From Hankyongella ginsenosidimutans (GTDB lineage: Bacteria; Pseudomonadota; Alphaproteobacteria; Sphingomonadales; Sphingomonadaceae), in contig NZ_CP039704.1 of NCBI RefSeq assembly GCF_005144965.1, forward strand, positions 2,216,001-2,280,000: a stretch of 64,000 nucleotides of DNA, given 5' to 3'. Positions 45,065-55,530 of the stretch are shown here, piece after piece. Every line of letters begins with the position of its first letter. The first letter of the stretch is position 1. Both the position numbers and the translations under genes were made by a program. The notes under the pieces were generated by a model that was given only the letters and a program-made list of their open reading frames with translations, made no database searches and had not been told where the DNA came from.

Positions 45065-47619
45065 ATGGCCATGGCTCGCCGCTTTAGTCTCGGGTTCAAG
45101 CTGCCGCTGGCGATTGTTGCAATGGCGGTGGCCAGTGCGCTGTTCGTTCTGGTCAAGACTTCGAACGATGCGCAGACGACATTGATCCGTGATGCCAAGA
45201 CCGAGGGCGAGGTGATCGTTCATGGGCGCGCCAACGAGCTGAACCAATGGCTGTCCACGCTGCAGATGCTCCTGCGGTCTACTGCGGACAATCCCGAACT
45301 TGCGGTCAAGCTGCAGGAATACCGGCAGGCGCTCGCGACTCTTTCCGACAATCCGGAGCAGACGGCGCAGCAACTCTATATCGACAGGAATCCAAACAGT
45401 GTCGGCGAGAAACACAAACTGAACGATGCTGGTGACGGCTCGGTCTACTCCCAGGTCCATGCCCGCCATCATGCGTCGCTCCGGGCCTTGCAGCAGGATT
45501 TCGGCCTTTACGATCTGTTCCTGATCTCACCTGATGGCGACGTGGTCTACACGGTGTTCAAGGAGCGCGATTTCGCCAGCAACCTCAACACCGGCATTGC
45601 CGCAAAGTCCGGGCTGGCGCGTGTCTACCAGCAGATCACCGCGGCGAAGCAGCCCGGCAAGGTAGCACTGGCCGATTTCGAGAAATACGCGCCATCGAAC
45701 GGTGCGCCGGCCAGCTTCATGGCCACTGGCGTGTTCGGCGCGGACGGCGCGCTGGTCGGCGTGCTGGCGATCCAGCTGCCGATCGATCGGTTGAGCGCAA
45801 TCTTCAACTATGAGCTGGGTCTCGGCAAGACCGGGCAGATGCGCCTGGTCGGGGTCGATGGACTGATGCGCACCCAGGCGCGGTTCGCCAAGGACAACAC
45901 GGTCCTTACCGCCAAAGTGGCGCTGCCGGAAGTGACGCAGGCGGTTGAAGGCAAGTCAGGTTCTGGCATCGGCATAGGCATGGACGGCGAGGAGGCCTTG
46001 CTGTCCTACATGCCGGTGACCATCCTGGGCGTGCGCTGGGCCTTGATACTTGAAGACCCGACGGAAGAGCTGTTCGCAGCCTTCCATGCACAACGACGGC
46101 AGACTCTGGTGATCCTGGCGCTGGGTCTGGTTGGCATCGCGGCCTTCGGCCTGTGGCTGGGGCGCGGTATCGCCAGGCCGCTGGTCGGCGCCACCGGCGC
46201 GCTGCAAAACTGGCCGAGCACGACCTGACGGTCATACCGCCCGCCGTGCGCGGCAATGACGAGGTTGCGGATATTTCCGCGGCCATCGGTGTGCTGCGCG
46301 ACCAACTGATCGAGGCGGATCGGCTCGCCGCTGAGCAGGAAGAACTGCGCCAGCGCGCCGCAGAGGCGCAGGCGCGCAACGCGGAGATGCAGCACCAGGC
46401 CGAGATGGCGCGGGCTGCCGATGAACAGCGCGCTGCCGAAGAGCAACGCCGCGCGGTGGTGCAAGCCCTGCAAGCCATGGCGGAGTCGATTGAGCAGGAA
46501 CTCAACGGCTGCATTCAGCAGATTACCCGTGAGGCCGAGGACATGCGCCAGGCCTCCAAAAATCTATCCGACTCGGCAGAATTTGTGGTCCAGGAATCCG
46601 GTGCGGCGGATGGTGATTCGATGGTCGCGCTGCAGGCGGCGCAGAGCGTGGCCTCGGCGTCTGAGGAAATGAGCGCGGCCATTCATGAGATCGCCCGTCA
46701 GGTTCATCGCACGGCCGACGTCAGCCGGCAGGCGGTCGACGCCGCCGACAAGACCCGCGCCATCGTCTCCGGCATGGTGAGCGCTGCCGACGAGATTGAG
46801 AATGTGGTCAGCGCCATCAGTGCGATCGCCGAGCAGACCAACTTGCTGGCGCTCAACGCCACCATCGAATCGGCACGGGCTGGCGAGGCCGGGCGCGGCT
46901 TCGCCGTGGTCGCCTCTGAGGTCAAGAGCCTTGCCGGGCAGACCGCGAAGCTGACCGAGACCATCCGCGTGCAGGTCGCCGGCATTCAGGCCGTGGTCAG
47001 TGAGGCGGTCGATGCGATCGACAACATCAATACCCAGATCGCCAATGTCGACGAAGGCTCGAGCATGATCGCCGCCTCCATCGAGCAGCAGTCGGTTGCA
47101 ACCCACGAAATCTCGGCCAGCGTTCAGCGCGCCGCAGAGTCGGTCGGCATGGTGGTCAACCGTGTCGAGAAGGTGCGCGGCAGCGCGCAGGGCAGCGCAA
47201 GTCACGCGCAAGCGGTCTACGGTACGGCCGACCAGCTCACCGGGTCGACCCGGCGGCTGCGCGAACAACTGGTGCGCATGGTGCGTACCGTGGTGCCGGA
47301 GGTGGATCGCCGCGCAGCACCCAGGACCAAAGTGCAGATCAAGGGCCAACTGCTGAACAGCGGGGAGACCGTGCCTGTCACGGTCGAGACGGTCGATATT
47401 TCACCGCTGGGCGCGCGCATCGAACTGCAGCCGCCAGTTCCCGCTTTGCCCGGAACGGTCGAGATGCGCCTCAACGGCCTGAGTGGCATCATCCGCGCCC
47501 GCGTCGTCCAGCACAGCGAAAGTCTGGTGCGCCTGTGCTTCGACGCATCGGAAGAACAGCGCAGTCAGCTTCAGGCGATGGTGGAGCAGGTCGGCGGGCG
47601 CATTTCCTACGCCGCCTGA
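45065..47619 (+). CDS. Methyl-accepting chemotaxis protein with C-terminal PilZ domain (one sequence break)
   Basis: About 851 residues. TM1 lies in LPLAIVAMAVASALFVLV. A periplasmic sensor region of about 310 residues follows. TM2 is VILALGLVGIAAFGLWL, leading to a HAMP-like segment. The signalling hairpin tip IAEQTNLLALNATIESARAG is diagnostic. The last 100 residues form a PilZ domain: DRRAAPRTKVQ (RxxxR) and VDISPLGARIEL (DxSxxG), the c-di-GMP-binding signature. One A is missing near 46207 (A4 for A5). No che genes are nearby. It should route chemotactic signals under c-di-GMP influence. Confidence 0.9.
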
Positions 47620-47622
47620 CGC

Positions 47623-47655
47623 AAAACGACCGCCCTTTGAGGGGCGGTCGTTTTT
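47623..47655 (+). terminator. Intrinsic terminator after the chemoreceptor gene
   Basis: AAAACGACCGCCC (47623-47635) pairs with GGGGCGGTCGTTTT, with TTTGA in the loop, and ends in a T5 run. Strong and bidirectional: it also lies just past the 3' end of the convergent tRNA-Pro. Confidence 0.9.
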
Positions 47656-47681
47656 CTCGCGGCCACAAACCATTGAAGACA

Positions 47682-47757
47682 TGGTCGGGGAGAGAGATTC
47701 GAACCTCCGGCCCCTGCCTCCCGAAGACAGTGCTCTACCAGGCTGAGCTACTCCCCG
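47682..47757 (-). tRNA. tRNA-Pro (anticodon CGG)
   Basis: Cloverleaf on the minus strand: acceptor CGGGGAG from 47757, D-arm AGCTCAGCCTGGTAGAGCA, anticodon arm CTGTC-TTCGGGA-GGCAG with CGG, T-arm GGTTCGAATC. CCA is encoded at 47684-47682. It reads CCG proline codons. Confidence 0.93.
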
Positions 47758-47896
47758 GCCGCGTGGACTGGGCGTGCATACCGGCGGGCGTCGGGCGATG
47801 CAAGGCGAGAGATGGCGTTAACGTCGTTTTCGTGACCGCCCCGGAAAAAAACGGGGGCGCGCGGTCCCCGTATTCCAATCACATGAAACTATCAGC

Positions 47897-48694
47897 TTAG
47901 CGGCGACGCTTGGCGAGACCAAGAACGCCCAGACCCAGGCCCAGCAGGGCGATGCTGGCCGGTTCCGGAACCTGGCCACCGCCGCCGCCGCCGGTGGTGC
48001 AGGTGCCGGTGGTTGGGTTGTATACGGTGCCGCTCGGGCAGGTCACCTGGCCGGGGACGCCGTTGCCGGTGGTATCGGCATAGACGTAGGTGCCGCTCTG
48101 GGACTTGATGTCGCCGTTCGCGTAATAGGTATACGCGCTGTTGTCCGAGAAGTGATACCAGACGCCCACGTTCGGCCCGATGTCCACGCCGCGCCAGTTC
48201 GGGCCGACATTCAGGGCGTTGAGCGCTGTCGCGTCGACCGAGAAGCTGTAGGTGCTGCCGGACTTGGTGATGGCGTTGTTGTACACAGCGAGCGGCGCCG
48301 TCGGCGCTTGCCAGCTGTTCGGGCTGTTCTGGCCATTGTAGGCGTAAGCGGTGATCCGGCCATTGGCGACGTCGCCATAGAGGATCGCCAGCTCATTGGC
48401 GATGCCGACCGGGTTCGGGCCGTTGTTCACCACCAGCCAGAAGCCGTCGTTGCTGATGGTGTTGCCGGCCAGAAACTCGGCGCTGAAGCCCAGTACGTCG
48501 GTCTGGGTGTCGAGGCTGATGGTCAGCTTGTTCAACTGTTGCGCGTAGGAATTTGGCTGGACGTTCAGGTTCCCGTCCGGCGCGCTTCTGTTCCATACGT
48601 AGCTGTAGGCCGGCGCAACGTCCGCGGCGGCGGTGCCGGACATACCGGCGATCAGCACAGCGCTGGCAAGAAGACGGTTGATGAATTTCGACAT
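47897..48694 (-). CDS. PEP-CTERM sorting-domain protein, copy 1
   Basis: 265 residues. Signal peptide from MSKFINRLLASAVLIAGMSG (start chosen over an ATG five codons earlier). A soluble domain contains the stretches AELAGNTISND-like and ALNALNVGPNWRGVDIG. A Gly linker (CTTGGGGGGQ) leads to the C-terminal anchor VPEPASIALLGLGLGVLGLA plus KRRR. That VPEP, span and Arg tail is recognised by exosortase/PEP-CTERM sorting. No exosortase is in the window. A close paralogue lies directly upstream. Confidence 0.85.
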   Translation of the reverse strand: MSKFINRLLASAVLIAGMSGTAAADVAPAYSYVWNRSAPDGNLNVQPNSYAQQLNKLTISLDTQTDVLGFSAEFLAGNTISNDGFWLVVNNGPNPVGIANELAILYGDVANGRITAYAYNGQNSPNSWQAPTAPLAVYNNAITKSGSTYSFSVDATALNALNVGPNWRGVDIGPNVGVWYHFSDNSAYTYYANGDIKSQSGTYVYADTTGNGVPGQVTCPSGTVYNPTTGTCTTGGGGGGQVPEPASIALLGLGLGVLGLAKRRR

Positions 48695-48838
48695 GAGGCC
48701 CCACTCCAAATGACACGTCCGAAGTCCGGTCTCGCCTGAGAAGCGGCGTGCCGGGTTGTTATTGGTTGTGCAAGGACTGGGCCAATGAAGCGCGTCCGGA
48801 TCGCGGTCCGCGCGAATCGTTGTTTTATCGATATTATT

Positions 48839-48874
48839 AACCGGCAGCCCGCCCCCATCGTGCGGGCTGCCGGC
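48839..48874 (-). terminator. Hairpin terminator between the PEP-CTERM genes
   Basis: On the minus strand GCCGGCAGCCCGC pairs with GCGGGCTGCCGG, and TTAATAATAT follows. It lies about 60-100 bp after the stop of the upstream PEP-CTERM gene (48936), so the two copies are likely separate transcripts. Confidence 0.75.
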
Positions 48875-48935
48875 CTCTGTGTAAAAATACCGTCACTATA
48901 AGCGGTGAAAAATGCGGTTTTCTATGCTCGGCGCA

Positions 48936-49696
48936 TCAGCGCTTGCGCTTGGCCGCGCCGATCGCGGCCAAGCCGAGGCCGAGAATTGCGAAGCTGGCCG
49001 GCTCCGGCACCTGGTTGTTGCCACCGCAGCTTCCGCCGTTGCAGGTCTGCGTGGTGGCCAGGTTGGCGGCGTCGGCATAGACGTAGCTGCCGGACTGGCC
49101 GGTGATGTCGCCGTTCAGTGCGTAGGTGTAGCTGCCGCTGCTGGTGAAGTGGTACCAGATGCCGATCTGGCTGCCGATATCCACGCCGCGCCAGTTCGGG
49201 CCAACGTTCAGGGCGTTCAGCGCCGTGGCGTCCAGTGAGAAGCGATAGGTCGTACCGGATTTCGTGATCGCGTTGTTGTAGACGGCGAGCGGCGCGGTCG
49301 GCGTCTGCCAGCTGCTGGCGTTGTTCTGACCGTTGTAGGCATAGGCGGTGATGCGGCCGTTGGCGATATCGCCATACAGGATCGCCAGCTCGTTGTTGAC
49401 CGACTTCGGGTTCGGGCCGTCGTTCAGCACCAGCCAGAACGCATCGTTGCTGATGGTGTTGCCGCTCAGGAACTCGGCGCTGAAATTCAGCAGGTTCGTC
49501 ACGTCATCGAAGCCGATGTCCAGCGTTTTGAGCTGCTGCGCGTAGGAGTCCGGCTGCGGGTCGATGCCGGCATCGCCCTTGTTCCAGGTGTAGGTGTAGG
49601 TGGTTGCCTGCGCAGCGGCGGCGAGGCCCAATGCGACAGCCGTAGTAACAATTGACAAAATGCTTTGTTCACGGCCCTCGTGCTCCTGTTAATCAT
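48936..49696 (-). CDS. PEP-CTERM sorting-domain protein, copy 2 (one sequence break)
   Basis: About 253 residues, clearly paralogous to copy 1: shared segments are SYAQQLKTLDIGF-like, GNTISNDAFWLVLNDGPNP, GRITAYAYNGQN and NALNVGPNWRGVDIG. One T is missing near 49655 (T4 for T5). Restored, MINRSTRAVNKAF leads into LSIVTTAVALGLAAAAQA, a signal peptide. CGAGGGAATGTC precedes the ATG. The end is VPEPASFAILGLGLAAIGAA plus KRKR. Upstream is an AT-rich, probably promoter-bearing gap shared with murA. Confidence 0.85.
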
Positions 49697-49959
49697 GACA
49701 TTCCCTCGAGCCAAAGAAGTTTGCACCGCCAATGGCTTTCTATTTCCCCAGCGCAATAAGTGGGCCATGTTTTTAGTTAATAGATTTTAACCACCTAAAC
49801 CGCATAATCTTATATCCGTATTTCCATGTTGTTCTCGGTAACTATAATGGCCACACTTGGTAATTTGTAAAATTTTACGACATTTACTTTAATTTTTGAA
49901 TCGTCATGCTGCCCCTGGTGCGGATTGTGCGCAGCGCGGCGCGTTGCTAGATGTGCACG
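49697..49959. other. AT-rich divergent intergenic region
   Basis: 263 bases between the PEP-CTERM gene and murA, clearly richer in A/T than the surroundings (for example 49765-49905). It most likely carries divergent promoters. I cannot name a specific -10/-35 pair with confidence. No gene is seen. Confidence 0.45.
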
Positions 49960-51238
49960 ATGGACAAACTGATCGTGCAAGGCGGTGCAGCCCTGAAGGG
50001 GCGCATCGCCATATCCGGTGCCAAGAACGCGGCGCTGACCCTCATGCCCTGCGCCCTGCTGACCGACGAGCCGCTGACCCTGCGCAGCCTGCCGCGGCTC
50101 GCTGACGTTGACACCATGAGCCACCTGCTGAACCAGCATGGCGTGTCGATCACCACGGAGGGCGGGCGGCCCGAGGATTTCGGCCGGGTCGTCACCCTGA
50201 AAGCCAGCCGCATCACCTCGACGGTCGCGCCCTATGACATCGTACGCAAGATGCGCGCGTCCGTGCTGGTGCTTGGGCCTTTGCTGGCGCGTCACGGCGA
50301 GGCGACGGTCAGCCTGCCCGGCGGCTGCGCCATCGGCAACCGGCCGATCGATCTGCACCTGAAGGCTCTGCAGGCGCTGGGCGCGGAGATCGAGCTGGCG
50401 TCCGGCTATGTGCGCGCCAAGGCGCGCCCGGCGGCCTGCGCGGCGGGCGTATCGCCTTTCCGTTCGTCTCAGTCGGCGCCACGGAAAACGCGCTGATGGC
50501 CGCGGTGCTGGCCAAGGGCGAGACCGTGATCGACAACGCGGCGCGTGAGCCGGAGATCGTCGACCTGTCACTGTGCCTCAAGGGCATGGGCGCGCAGATT
50601 GAAGGGATCGGCACCGAACGGCTGGTGATCCAGGGCGTCGATCGCCTGACCGGCGATACCTACCGGGTGATGCCGGACCGCATCGAAACGGCGTCCTACG
50701 CCTGCGCTGCTGCGATCACTGGCGGCGACGTCGAATTGGTCGGCGCGCGCATCGACACCTTGTCGGCGGTCATCGCCTCGTTCCGGGAGGCGGGCGTTGC
50801 GGTCGAACCGACGAAGGACGGGGTCAAGGTCGCGCGGCTGAACGGCCTCCATGGCATCAACGTCGATACCCAGCCGTACCCCGGCTTCCCGACCGATGCC
50901 CAGGCGCAGTTCATGGCCATGCTCTGCGTCGCCAGCGGCGCTTCCGTGCTCACGGAGAATATCTTCGAGAACCGCTACATGCATGTGCCGGAGCTGAGCC
51001 GTATGGGTGCCGACATCACGGTGCGCGGCAACGCCGCCATGGTGCGCGGCGTCGATCATCTGATCGGCGCACCGGTGATGGCGACTGACCTGCGCGCATC
51101 GATGGGGCTGGTGATCGCTGGCCTGGCCGCGCAGGGCGAGACCGAGGTGCGCCGCGTCTACCACCTCGACCGCGGTTACGAGCGGCTGGAGGAAAACTCC
51201 AGGCCGTCGGCGCGAACATTGAGCGCGTCGGCGACTAG
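49960..51238 (+). CDS. murA: UDP-N-acetylglucosamine 1-carboxyvinyltransferase (two sequence breaks)
   Basis: First committed step of peptidoglycan synthesis; the fosfomycin target. [20 protein letters not shown] holds the substrate-binding KN region ([11 protein letters not shown]). The catalytic Cys is in [19 protein letters not shown], so the enzyme should be the fosfomycin-sensitive form. Breaks of one base lie near 50435 (after VRAKA) and near 51196 (A4 for A5). After the second, [13 protein letters not shown] ends the protein at 51238. Repaired length about 426 aa. Confidence 0.95.
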
Positions 51239-51285
51239 GTCCTGACCGGTTGTGATTGAAGCGTGCGCGCGTCAACCGGAAGCGA

Positions 51286-51705
51286 TCAAGGTCTGGCGCG
51301 GAACACCAGCAGCCGCGACAGCAGGAAGTTGGCGACGAAGCTGAAGACGACACCCAGCAGCGAGGCGACCGGTACGGGCATCGTCGCGCTGAGGGCGGTA
51401 ACGGCCTCCGAGAACGCGACCACGCTGACGACGTTGACGGCGACGAAGCGCCCGAACTGCCGCCAGGGGCCGTCTGCGCGGCGGGTGCGGAAGGTCCAGG
51501 CGCGGTTGAGCAGAAAGCTGACAACGACCGCCAGGCCTGAGCCGATATAGCTCGCCGGGCGCACTGCCACGCCACTGGCGTGCAGCATGTTCAGAACGCC
51601 GAGCGCCAGCGCGGTGTTGACCACGCCGACCAGGCCGAAGCGTGCGGCCTGCCCAAGCGCGTGGCCGGGATCGCGCAGCTGTGCGGCCAGCCCCTGCAAC
51701 CGCAT
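51286..51705 (-). CDS. GtrA family membrane protein
   Basis: 139 residues, four membrane spans (FGLVGVVNTALALGVLNML, YIGSGLAVVVSFLLNRAWTF, VAVNVVSVVAFSEAVTALSA, LLGVVFSFVANFLLSRLLVF). GtrA-like proteins are thought to help move lipid-linked sugars across the membrane. The start overlaps the stop of the methyltransferase gene upstream (TGATG), indicating an operon. No glycosyltransferase is adjacent. Confidence 0.85.
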   Translation of the reverse strand: MRLQGLAAQLRDPGHALGQAARFGLVGVVNTALALGVLNMLHASGVAVRPASYIGSGLAVVVSFLLNRAWTFRTRRADGPWRQFGRFVAVNVVSVVAFSEAVTALSATMPVPVASLLGVVFSFVANFLLSRLLVFRARP

Positions 51706-52429
51706 CAGCCGCGCCGGCCGATCGCCAGGATCGACACGCCGAAGGGGTAGCGCAGCACCGGCAGCACATAGCGCTCGGCAGCGAAGATCGCCTCCAGCGC
51801 TGCGTTCACCGGACCGGAGGGCATGCGGTCGTCGCCATCGTTCTTGAGCCCGAGCGCGCGCGCGCAAGCCGCACCCCGGCGATCAGCGGAAACAGGTGGC
51901 TGTTGAAATAGGTCATGCGCTCGATGGCGACGCCGGCCTGCTCAAGCACGCGGCGCAGGCCCGCCTGCGTATAGCGGCGCTTGTGGTGGTTGCGCCGGTC
52001 GTGCTCGCTCCACAGGAACTGGTAAGCCGGCACCGTGACAACCAGTCGGCCCTCCGGCGACAGCTTGTCCCGCAGTGCGGCAACCGAGGCGACATCCTGG
52101 TCCAGATGCTCGACCACATCGAGCGCTGCGATCAGGTCGAACGGCCCCTCGAATGGGATCGCGTCCGGCAGCGCACCCTGGGCAAGCATGGCAGCGCCTT
52201 TGCCGGCGGCCATCTCGACCGCCTCGGCATCGAAATCGAAGGCGCTGACCGCGCCGAAGCGGGCCAGCATGCCGAGGTTGCCGCCAGGTCCGCAGCCTGC
52301 CTCGAGCACCCGCGCGGGGCGGGGCAGGGGCAGGCGGGCGATCGCGTCGGTCAGGATGGCGCGGCGGGCGCGATACCACCAGTGCCGGGTCTGGTGCGCC
52401 GCCATGGCATGATACATTTCGCGGTCCAT
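51705..52429 (-). CDS. Class I SAM-dependent methyltransferase (one sequence break)
   Basis: About 241 residues. SAM-binding motif VLEAGCGPGGNLGMLARFGA, then FDFDAEAVEMA and the motif IAALDVVEHLDQDVASVAAL. The Cys/His-free N-terminus MDREMYHAMAAHQTRHWWYR suggests a lipid- or polyisoprenoid-linked sugar methyltransferase family, but the substrate is unknown. One base is missing in the GCGCGC run near 51857, after which LKNDGDDRMPSGPVNAALEA continues and overlaps gtrA. Confidence 0.75.
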
Positions 52430-52612
52430 CGCACCCCTGCGGCGGCAGCGCGCCCAGTTCGCTGCACTGCGGCGCTGTATCGTGTCGAGACGGCGGCGGC
52501 AAGGGTGCCCGCATGCCGGACAATCAGGCGCCAGGCCTCCTGCGCGGCCGAACCACGCTTTTGACTTGGCGGAACCGGCGACAGTTGGTAACCAGCCGGG
52601 CAGACAAGGCAT

Positions 52613-52689
52613 GCACCCGTAGCTCAGCTGGATAGAGCGTTGCCCTCCGAAGGCAAAGGCCACACGTTCGAATCGTGTCGGGTGCGCCA
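52613..52689 (+). tRNA. tRNA-Arg (anticodon CCG)
   Basis: Cloverleaf: acceptor GCACCCG, D-arm AGCTCAGCTGGATAGAGC, anticodon arm TTGCC-CTCCGAA-GGCAA with CCG, T-arm ACGTTCGAATCGT, encoded CCA at 52687-52689. It reads CGG arginine codons. The 180 bp before it hold no supported gene. Confidence 0.95.
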
Positions 52690-52802
52690 GTTTTTCTATT
52701 ACTTAGCGTGTAACGCACAATTCCCTGGTGGTGCATTAAGCCACTGCTTCGGGGATAATGGCTATCACCTTGATCTTGCATCCAGGGCAGGTTCAGTCGC
52801 CA

Positions 52803-53492
52803 TCAGGCTTCCGGCTGTTCGGTCGGGTGCTCCCAGTCGAGGGTCACAGGCTCGAAGCGCTCCATGTCGCCGCTGAGGATGTGGAGGATGCCATCCGCGA
52901 TGCCGAAGTAGGCACCATGCAGCGCCAGTGAGCCGGCGCGGATCGCGGCATCGACGAACGGGAAGCTGCGCAGGTTCTCAAGGCTTTGCCGGATCGCCGC
53001 CTGCTCCAGCGCGCGTTGCGGATCCATGTCCGGCATGATGCGATAGGCGGCCATCACCTTGTCGCGGGTTGGGCGAATGAGGGACATCCAGCGGCCTATG
53101 TAGTTGAATCGGCCTGGCTCGGCGCTGTCCTCATCGAAGTCGCCTTCGATCGCCGCATGGATGCCGCCGCACTGCGCGTGGCCGAGCACGACGATGTGTT
53201 CGACCTTCAGTCCCAGCACGGCGAATTCCAGCGCGGCGCTGGTGCTGCCGAAATGATTGCCCTGCGCCTGGAACGACGGCACCAGGTTGGCGACATTGCG
53301 CACAACGAAAATCTGGCCCGGCTCTGCGTCGAAGATCACTGTCGGATCGACGCGACTGTCGCAGCAGGCAATGACCATGATGCCGGGAGACTGGCCGATA
53401 TGACTCAGCGCATCGTAGCGCGCGCGCTGGCGGTTGTAGGTGTCGCTGCGGAAGCGGCGGTAGCCATCGAGAAGCATGTTGAAGTCGGACAC
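52803..53492 (-). CDS. Beta-class carbonic anhydrase
   Basis: 229 residues from a GTG start with GGATGGGG upstream; homology begins right there ([20 protein letters not shown]). It interconverts CO2 and bicarbonate. Zinc ligands: Cys and Asp-Arg dyad in [20 protein letters not shown], and His/Cys in [19 protein letters not shown]. The N-terminal length and sequence are typical of proteobacterial beta enzymes. It is divergent from lipA. Confidence 0.92.
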   Translation of the reverse strand: MSDFNMLLDGYRRFRSDTYNRQRARYDALSHIGQSPGIMVIACCDSRVDPTVIFDAEPGQIFVVRNVANLVPSFQAQGNHFGSTSAALEFAVLGLKVEHIVVLGHAQCGGIHAAIEGDFDEDSAEPGRFNYIGRWMSLIRPTRDKVMAAYRIMPDMDPQRALEQAAIRQSLENLRSFPFVDAAIRAGSLALHGAYFGIADGILHILSGDMERFEPVTLDWEHPTEQPEA

Positions 53493-53615
53493 GTGTTTTC
53501 CCCATCCTTCGAACTTTGGCGCAAGTGGCCACAGACGACGCCGATTAGTAAAGCCCGTGCGCCAAAACAAGGGACGGAGGTTGGCGGAGGAGGCGTAAGG
53601 CGCTATCTGCCGGAT

Positions 53616-54545
53616 ATGGACGATTTCTCTCCTTCATCGCCGCCCGCCGAGACGGACACCGGTTATCGGCGCAAACCGGAATGGCTGCGCGTCAAGCTTG
53701 GCACGACGCCCGAGGCAGCGGAGACGCGCCGCACCATGCGGCGGCTGAAGCTGAACACGGTGTGCGAGGAAGCCGCGTGCCCTAATCTTGGCGAATGCTG
53801 GTCGAAGAAGCATGCGACCGTGATGATCCTCGGCGACGTCTGCACGCGCGCCTGCGCCTTCTGCAACGTCAAGACCGGGATGCCACGCGCCGTCGACCCG
53901 CTGGAGCCGGCGCATGTGGCGGATGCCTGCGCTGAGATGGGGCTGGAGCACATTGTCATTACGTCAGTTGACCGCGACGACCTGCCGGATGGCGGCGCGG
54001 GCCAGTTCGTCAAGGTGATCGAGGCGTTGCGCGCGCGCGCACCGAACACGACCATCGAGATTCTGACGCCTGATTTCCGCAACAAGGCGAAAAGCGCGGT
54101 CGAACGCATCGTCGCGGCGCGGCCGGACGTCTACAACCACAACCTGGAAACCGTGCCGCGGCTATACCCGACGATCCGGCCGGGCGCGCGCTATTACCAT
54201 TCGTTGCGCCTTCTTGAGCAGGTGAAGGCGCTCGACGCGCAAATCTTCACGAAATCCGGCCTGATGCTTGGCCTGGGCGAAGAGCGCCTCGAGGTCCAGC
54301 AGGTCATGGACGACATGCGCTCCGCCGACATCGACTTCCTGACGCTCGGCCAGTATCTGCGCCCGACGCCCAGGCACGCCGCCGTCGCGCGCTTCGTGCC
54401 GCCGGCAGAGTTCAACGGCCATGCGGCGATCGCTCGGGCCAAGGGCTTCCTGCTGGTCGCGGCCAGCCCCTTGACCCGGTCCAGCTACCATGCCGGCGCG
54501 GATTTCGCCCGGCTGCAGGCGGCGCGGTCAGCCAGACTGGCTTGA
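53616..54545 (+). CDS. lipA: Lipoyl synthase
   Basis: 309 residues, intact. A radical-SAM enzyme that inserts two sulfurs into protein-bound octanoate. The auxiliary cluster is held by [13 protein letters not shown]; the radical-SAM cluster by [33 protein letters not shown] and [19 protein letters not shown] are conserved. The ATG at 53616 is chosen because conservation fades before it. The Coq10-type gene follows after 4 bp. Confidence 0.96.
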   Translation: MDDFSPSSPPAETDTGYRRKPEWLRVKLGTTPEAAETRRTMRRLKLNTVCEEAACPNLGECWSKKHATVMILGDVCTRACAFCNVKTGMPRAVDPLEPAHVADACAEMGLEHIVITSVDRDDLPDGGAGQFVKVIEALRARAPNTTIEILTPDFRNKAKSAVERIVAARPDVYNHNLETVPRLYPTIRPGARYYHSLRLLEQVKALDAQIFTKSGLMLGLGEERLEVQQVMDDMRSADIDFLTLGQYLRPTPRHAAVARFVPPAEFNGHAAIARAKGFLLVAASPLTRSSYHAGADFARLQAARSARLA

Positions 54546-54549
54546 GCCA

Positions 54550-55025
54550 ATGCCCCGGCATACCGACGAAAAGCTGTTGCCCTACACGCCGGACCAGATG
54601 TTCGACCTGGTGGCGGACGTGCGCGCCTATCCCCAGTTTCTGCCCTGGGTGGTCGGCTCCCGGGTCGTAAGCCAGTCGCAGACGCTGATCACCGCCGACC
54701 TGATCGTCGGTTTCAAGGTGTTTCGCGAGTCCTTCACCTCCCGCGTGACGCTGGAGCGGCCCGGCCATATTCATGTCGATTATGTGAAGGGGCCGCTGCG
54801 GCATCTCTATAACGACTGGCGGTTCGAGCCGGCAGGCGAGGGCGCGCGCATCGGCTTTCTGGTCGATTTCGAGTTCAAGAACCCCTGTTCGAGCGCATGG
54901 TCGGCGGCCTGTTCACGGAGGCCGTCAAGCGCATGGTGACGGCGTTTGAAGCGCGGGCCGCACAGCTTTACGGCGTCGGCGCGCCCTCGGCGACCAGCAG
55001 GCCGAGCGCCACCCGCACCGCCTGA
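54550..55025 (+). CDS. Coq10/RatA-type START-domain protein (one sequence break)
   Basis: About 158 residues of the polyketide-cyclase/START fold. [36 protein letters not shown] and [17 protein letters not shown] are typical. One C is missing near 54888 (C4 for C5), after which [20 protein letters not shown] continues. Family members bind ubiquinone and help its delivery. Some were first called RatA toxins. Its end overlaps the 3' end of the convergent cinA by 58 bp. Confidence 0.9.
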
Positions 55026-55484
55026 AGCCGGATGTCGGTGCGGCCGATATCGCCGAAATCCCGCTGATCGGAGACGATCTCGTTCGGGTCCTCGCCGCGC
55101 CGCGCCCGGGCGAACACGACCGTGCCCACGGGTTTCTTGTCCGAGCCGCCGCCGGGGCCGGCGATGCCGGTGATCGCGACCGCAATATCGGCCTTGGAAT
55201 GTTCGAGCGCACCGCGCGCCATCGCCCAGGCGACGGCGACGCTGACCGCGCCGAAGGTCTCGATCAGGTCAAGATGGACGCCAAGCTGATCGACCTTGGC
55301 CTCATTGGAATAGGTGACGAAGCCACGGTCCAGCACATCGGAGGCCCGGCACCTCGGTCAAGGCACCGCAGACCAGCCCGCCCGTGCAGGACTCGGCGAG
55401 CGCCACCTTGAGGCCGGCCATCCGGCAGCTTTCGATGGCGTGGACGGCCAGGTCGGCGATATCCTCGGGAAACAGCACAGCCAT
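54968..55484 (-). CDS. CinA C-terminal-type nicotinamide-nucleotide amidase (sequence break)
   Basis: About 172 residues, only the amidase half of Cin[41 protein letters not shown], then [20 protein letters not shown] and the signature [20 protein letters not shown]. Two bases appear to be lost near 55340, where GGCGCC reads GGCC (PGASDV). It deamidates NMN in pyridine-nucleotide recycling. It lies 46 bp downstream of ispDF, likely the same transcript. Confidence 0.88.
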
Positions 55485-55530
55485 GCGCAAATGTCCTAAC
55501 AGACAAGGGTTAAGATAGGGCCTGGGTCCG

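Noticed and set aside
47820..47880. Possible terminator after PEP-CTERM copy 1 (GACCGCCCC...GGGGGCGCGCGGTC)
   Set aside because: The only T-run (minus strand) falls in the loop rather than after the stem, so it is not a standard intrinsic terminator.
52986..53615. N-terminal extension of lipA reaching back to 52986
   Set aside because: The extra residues are the antisense of the carbonic anhydrase gene and are not conserved; the ATG at 53616 is right for lipoyl synthase.
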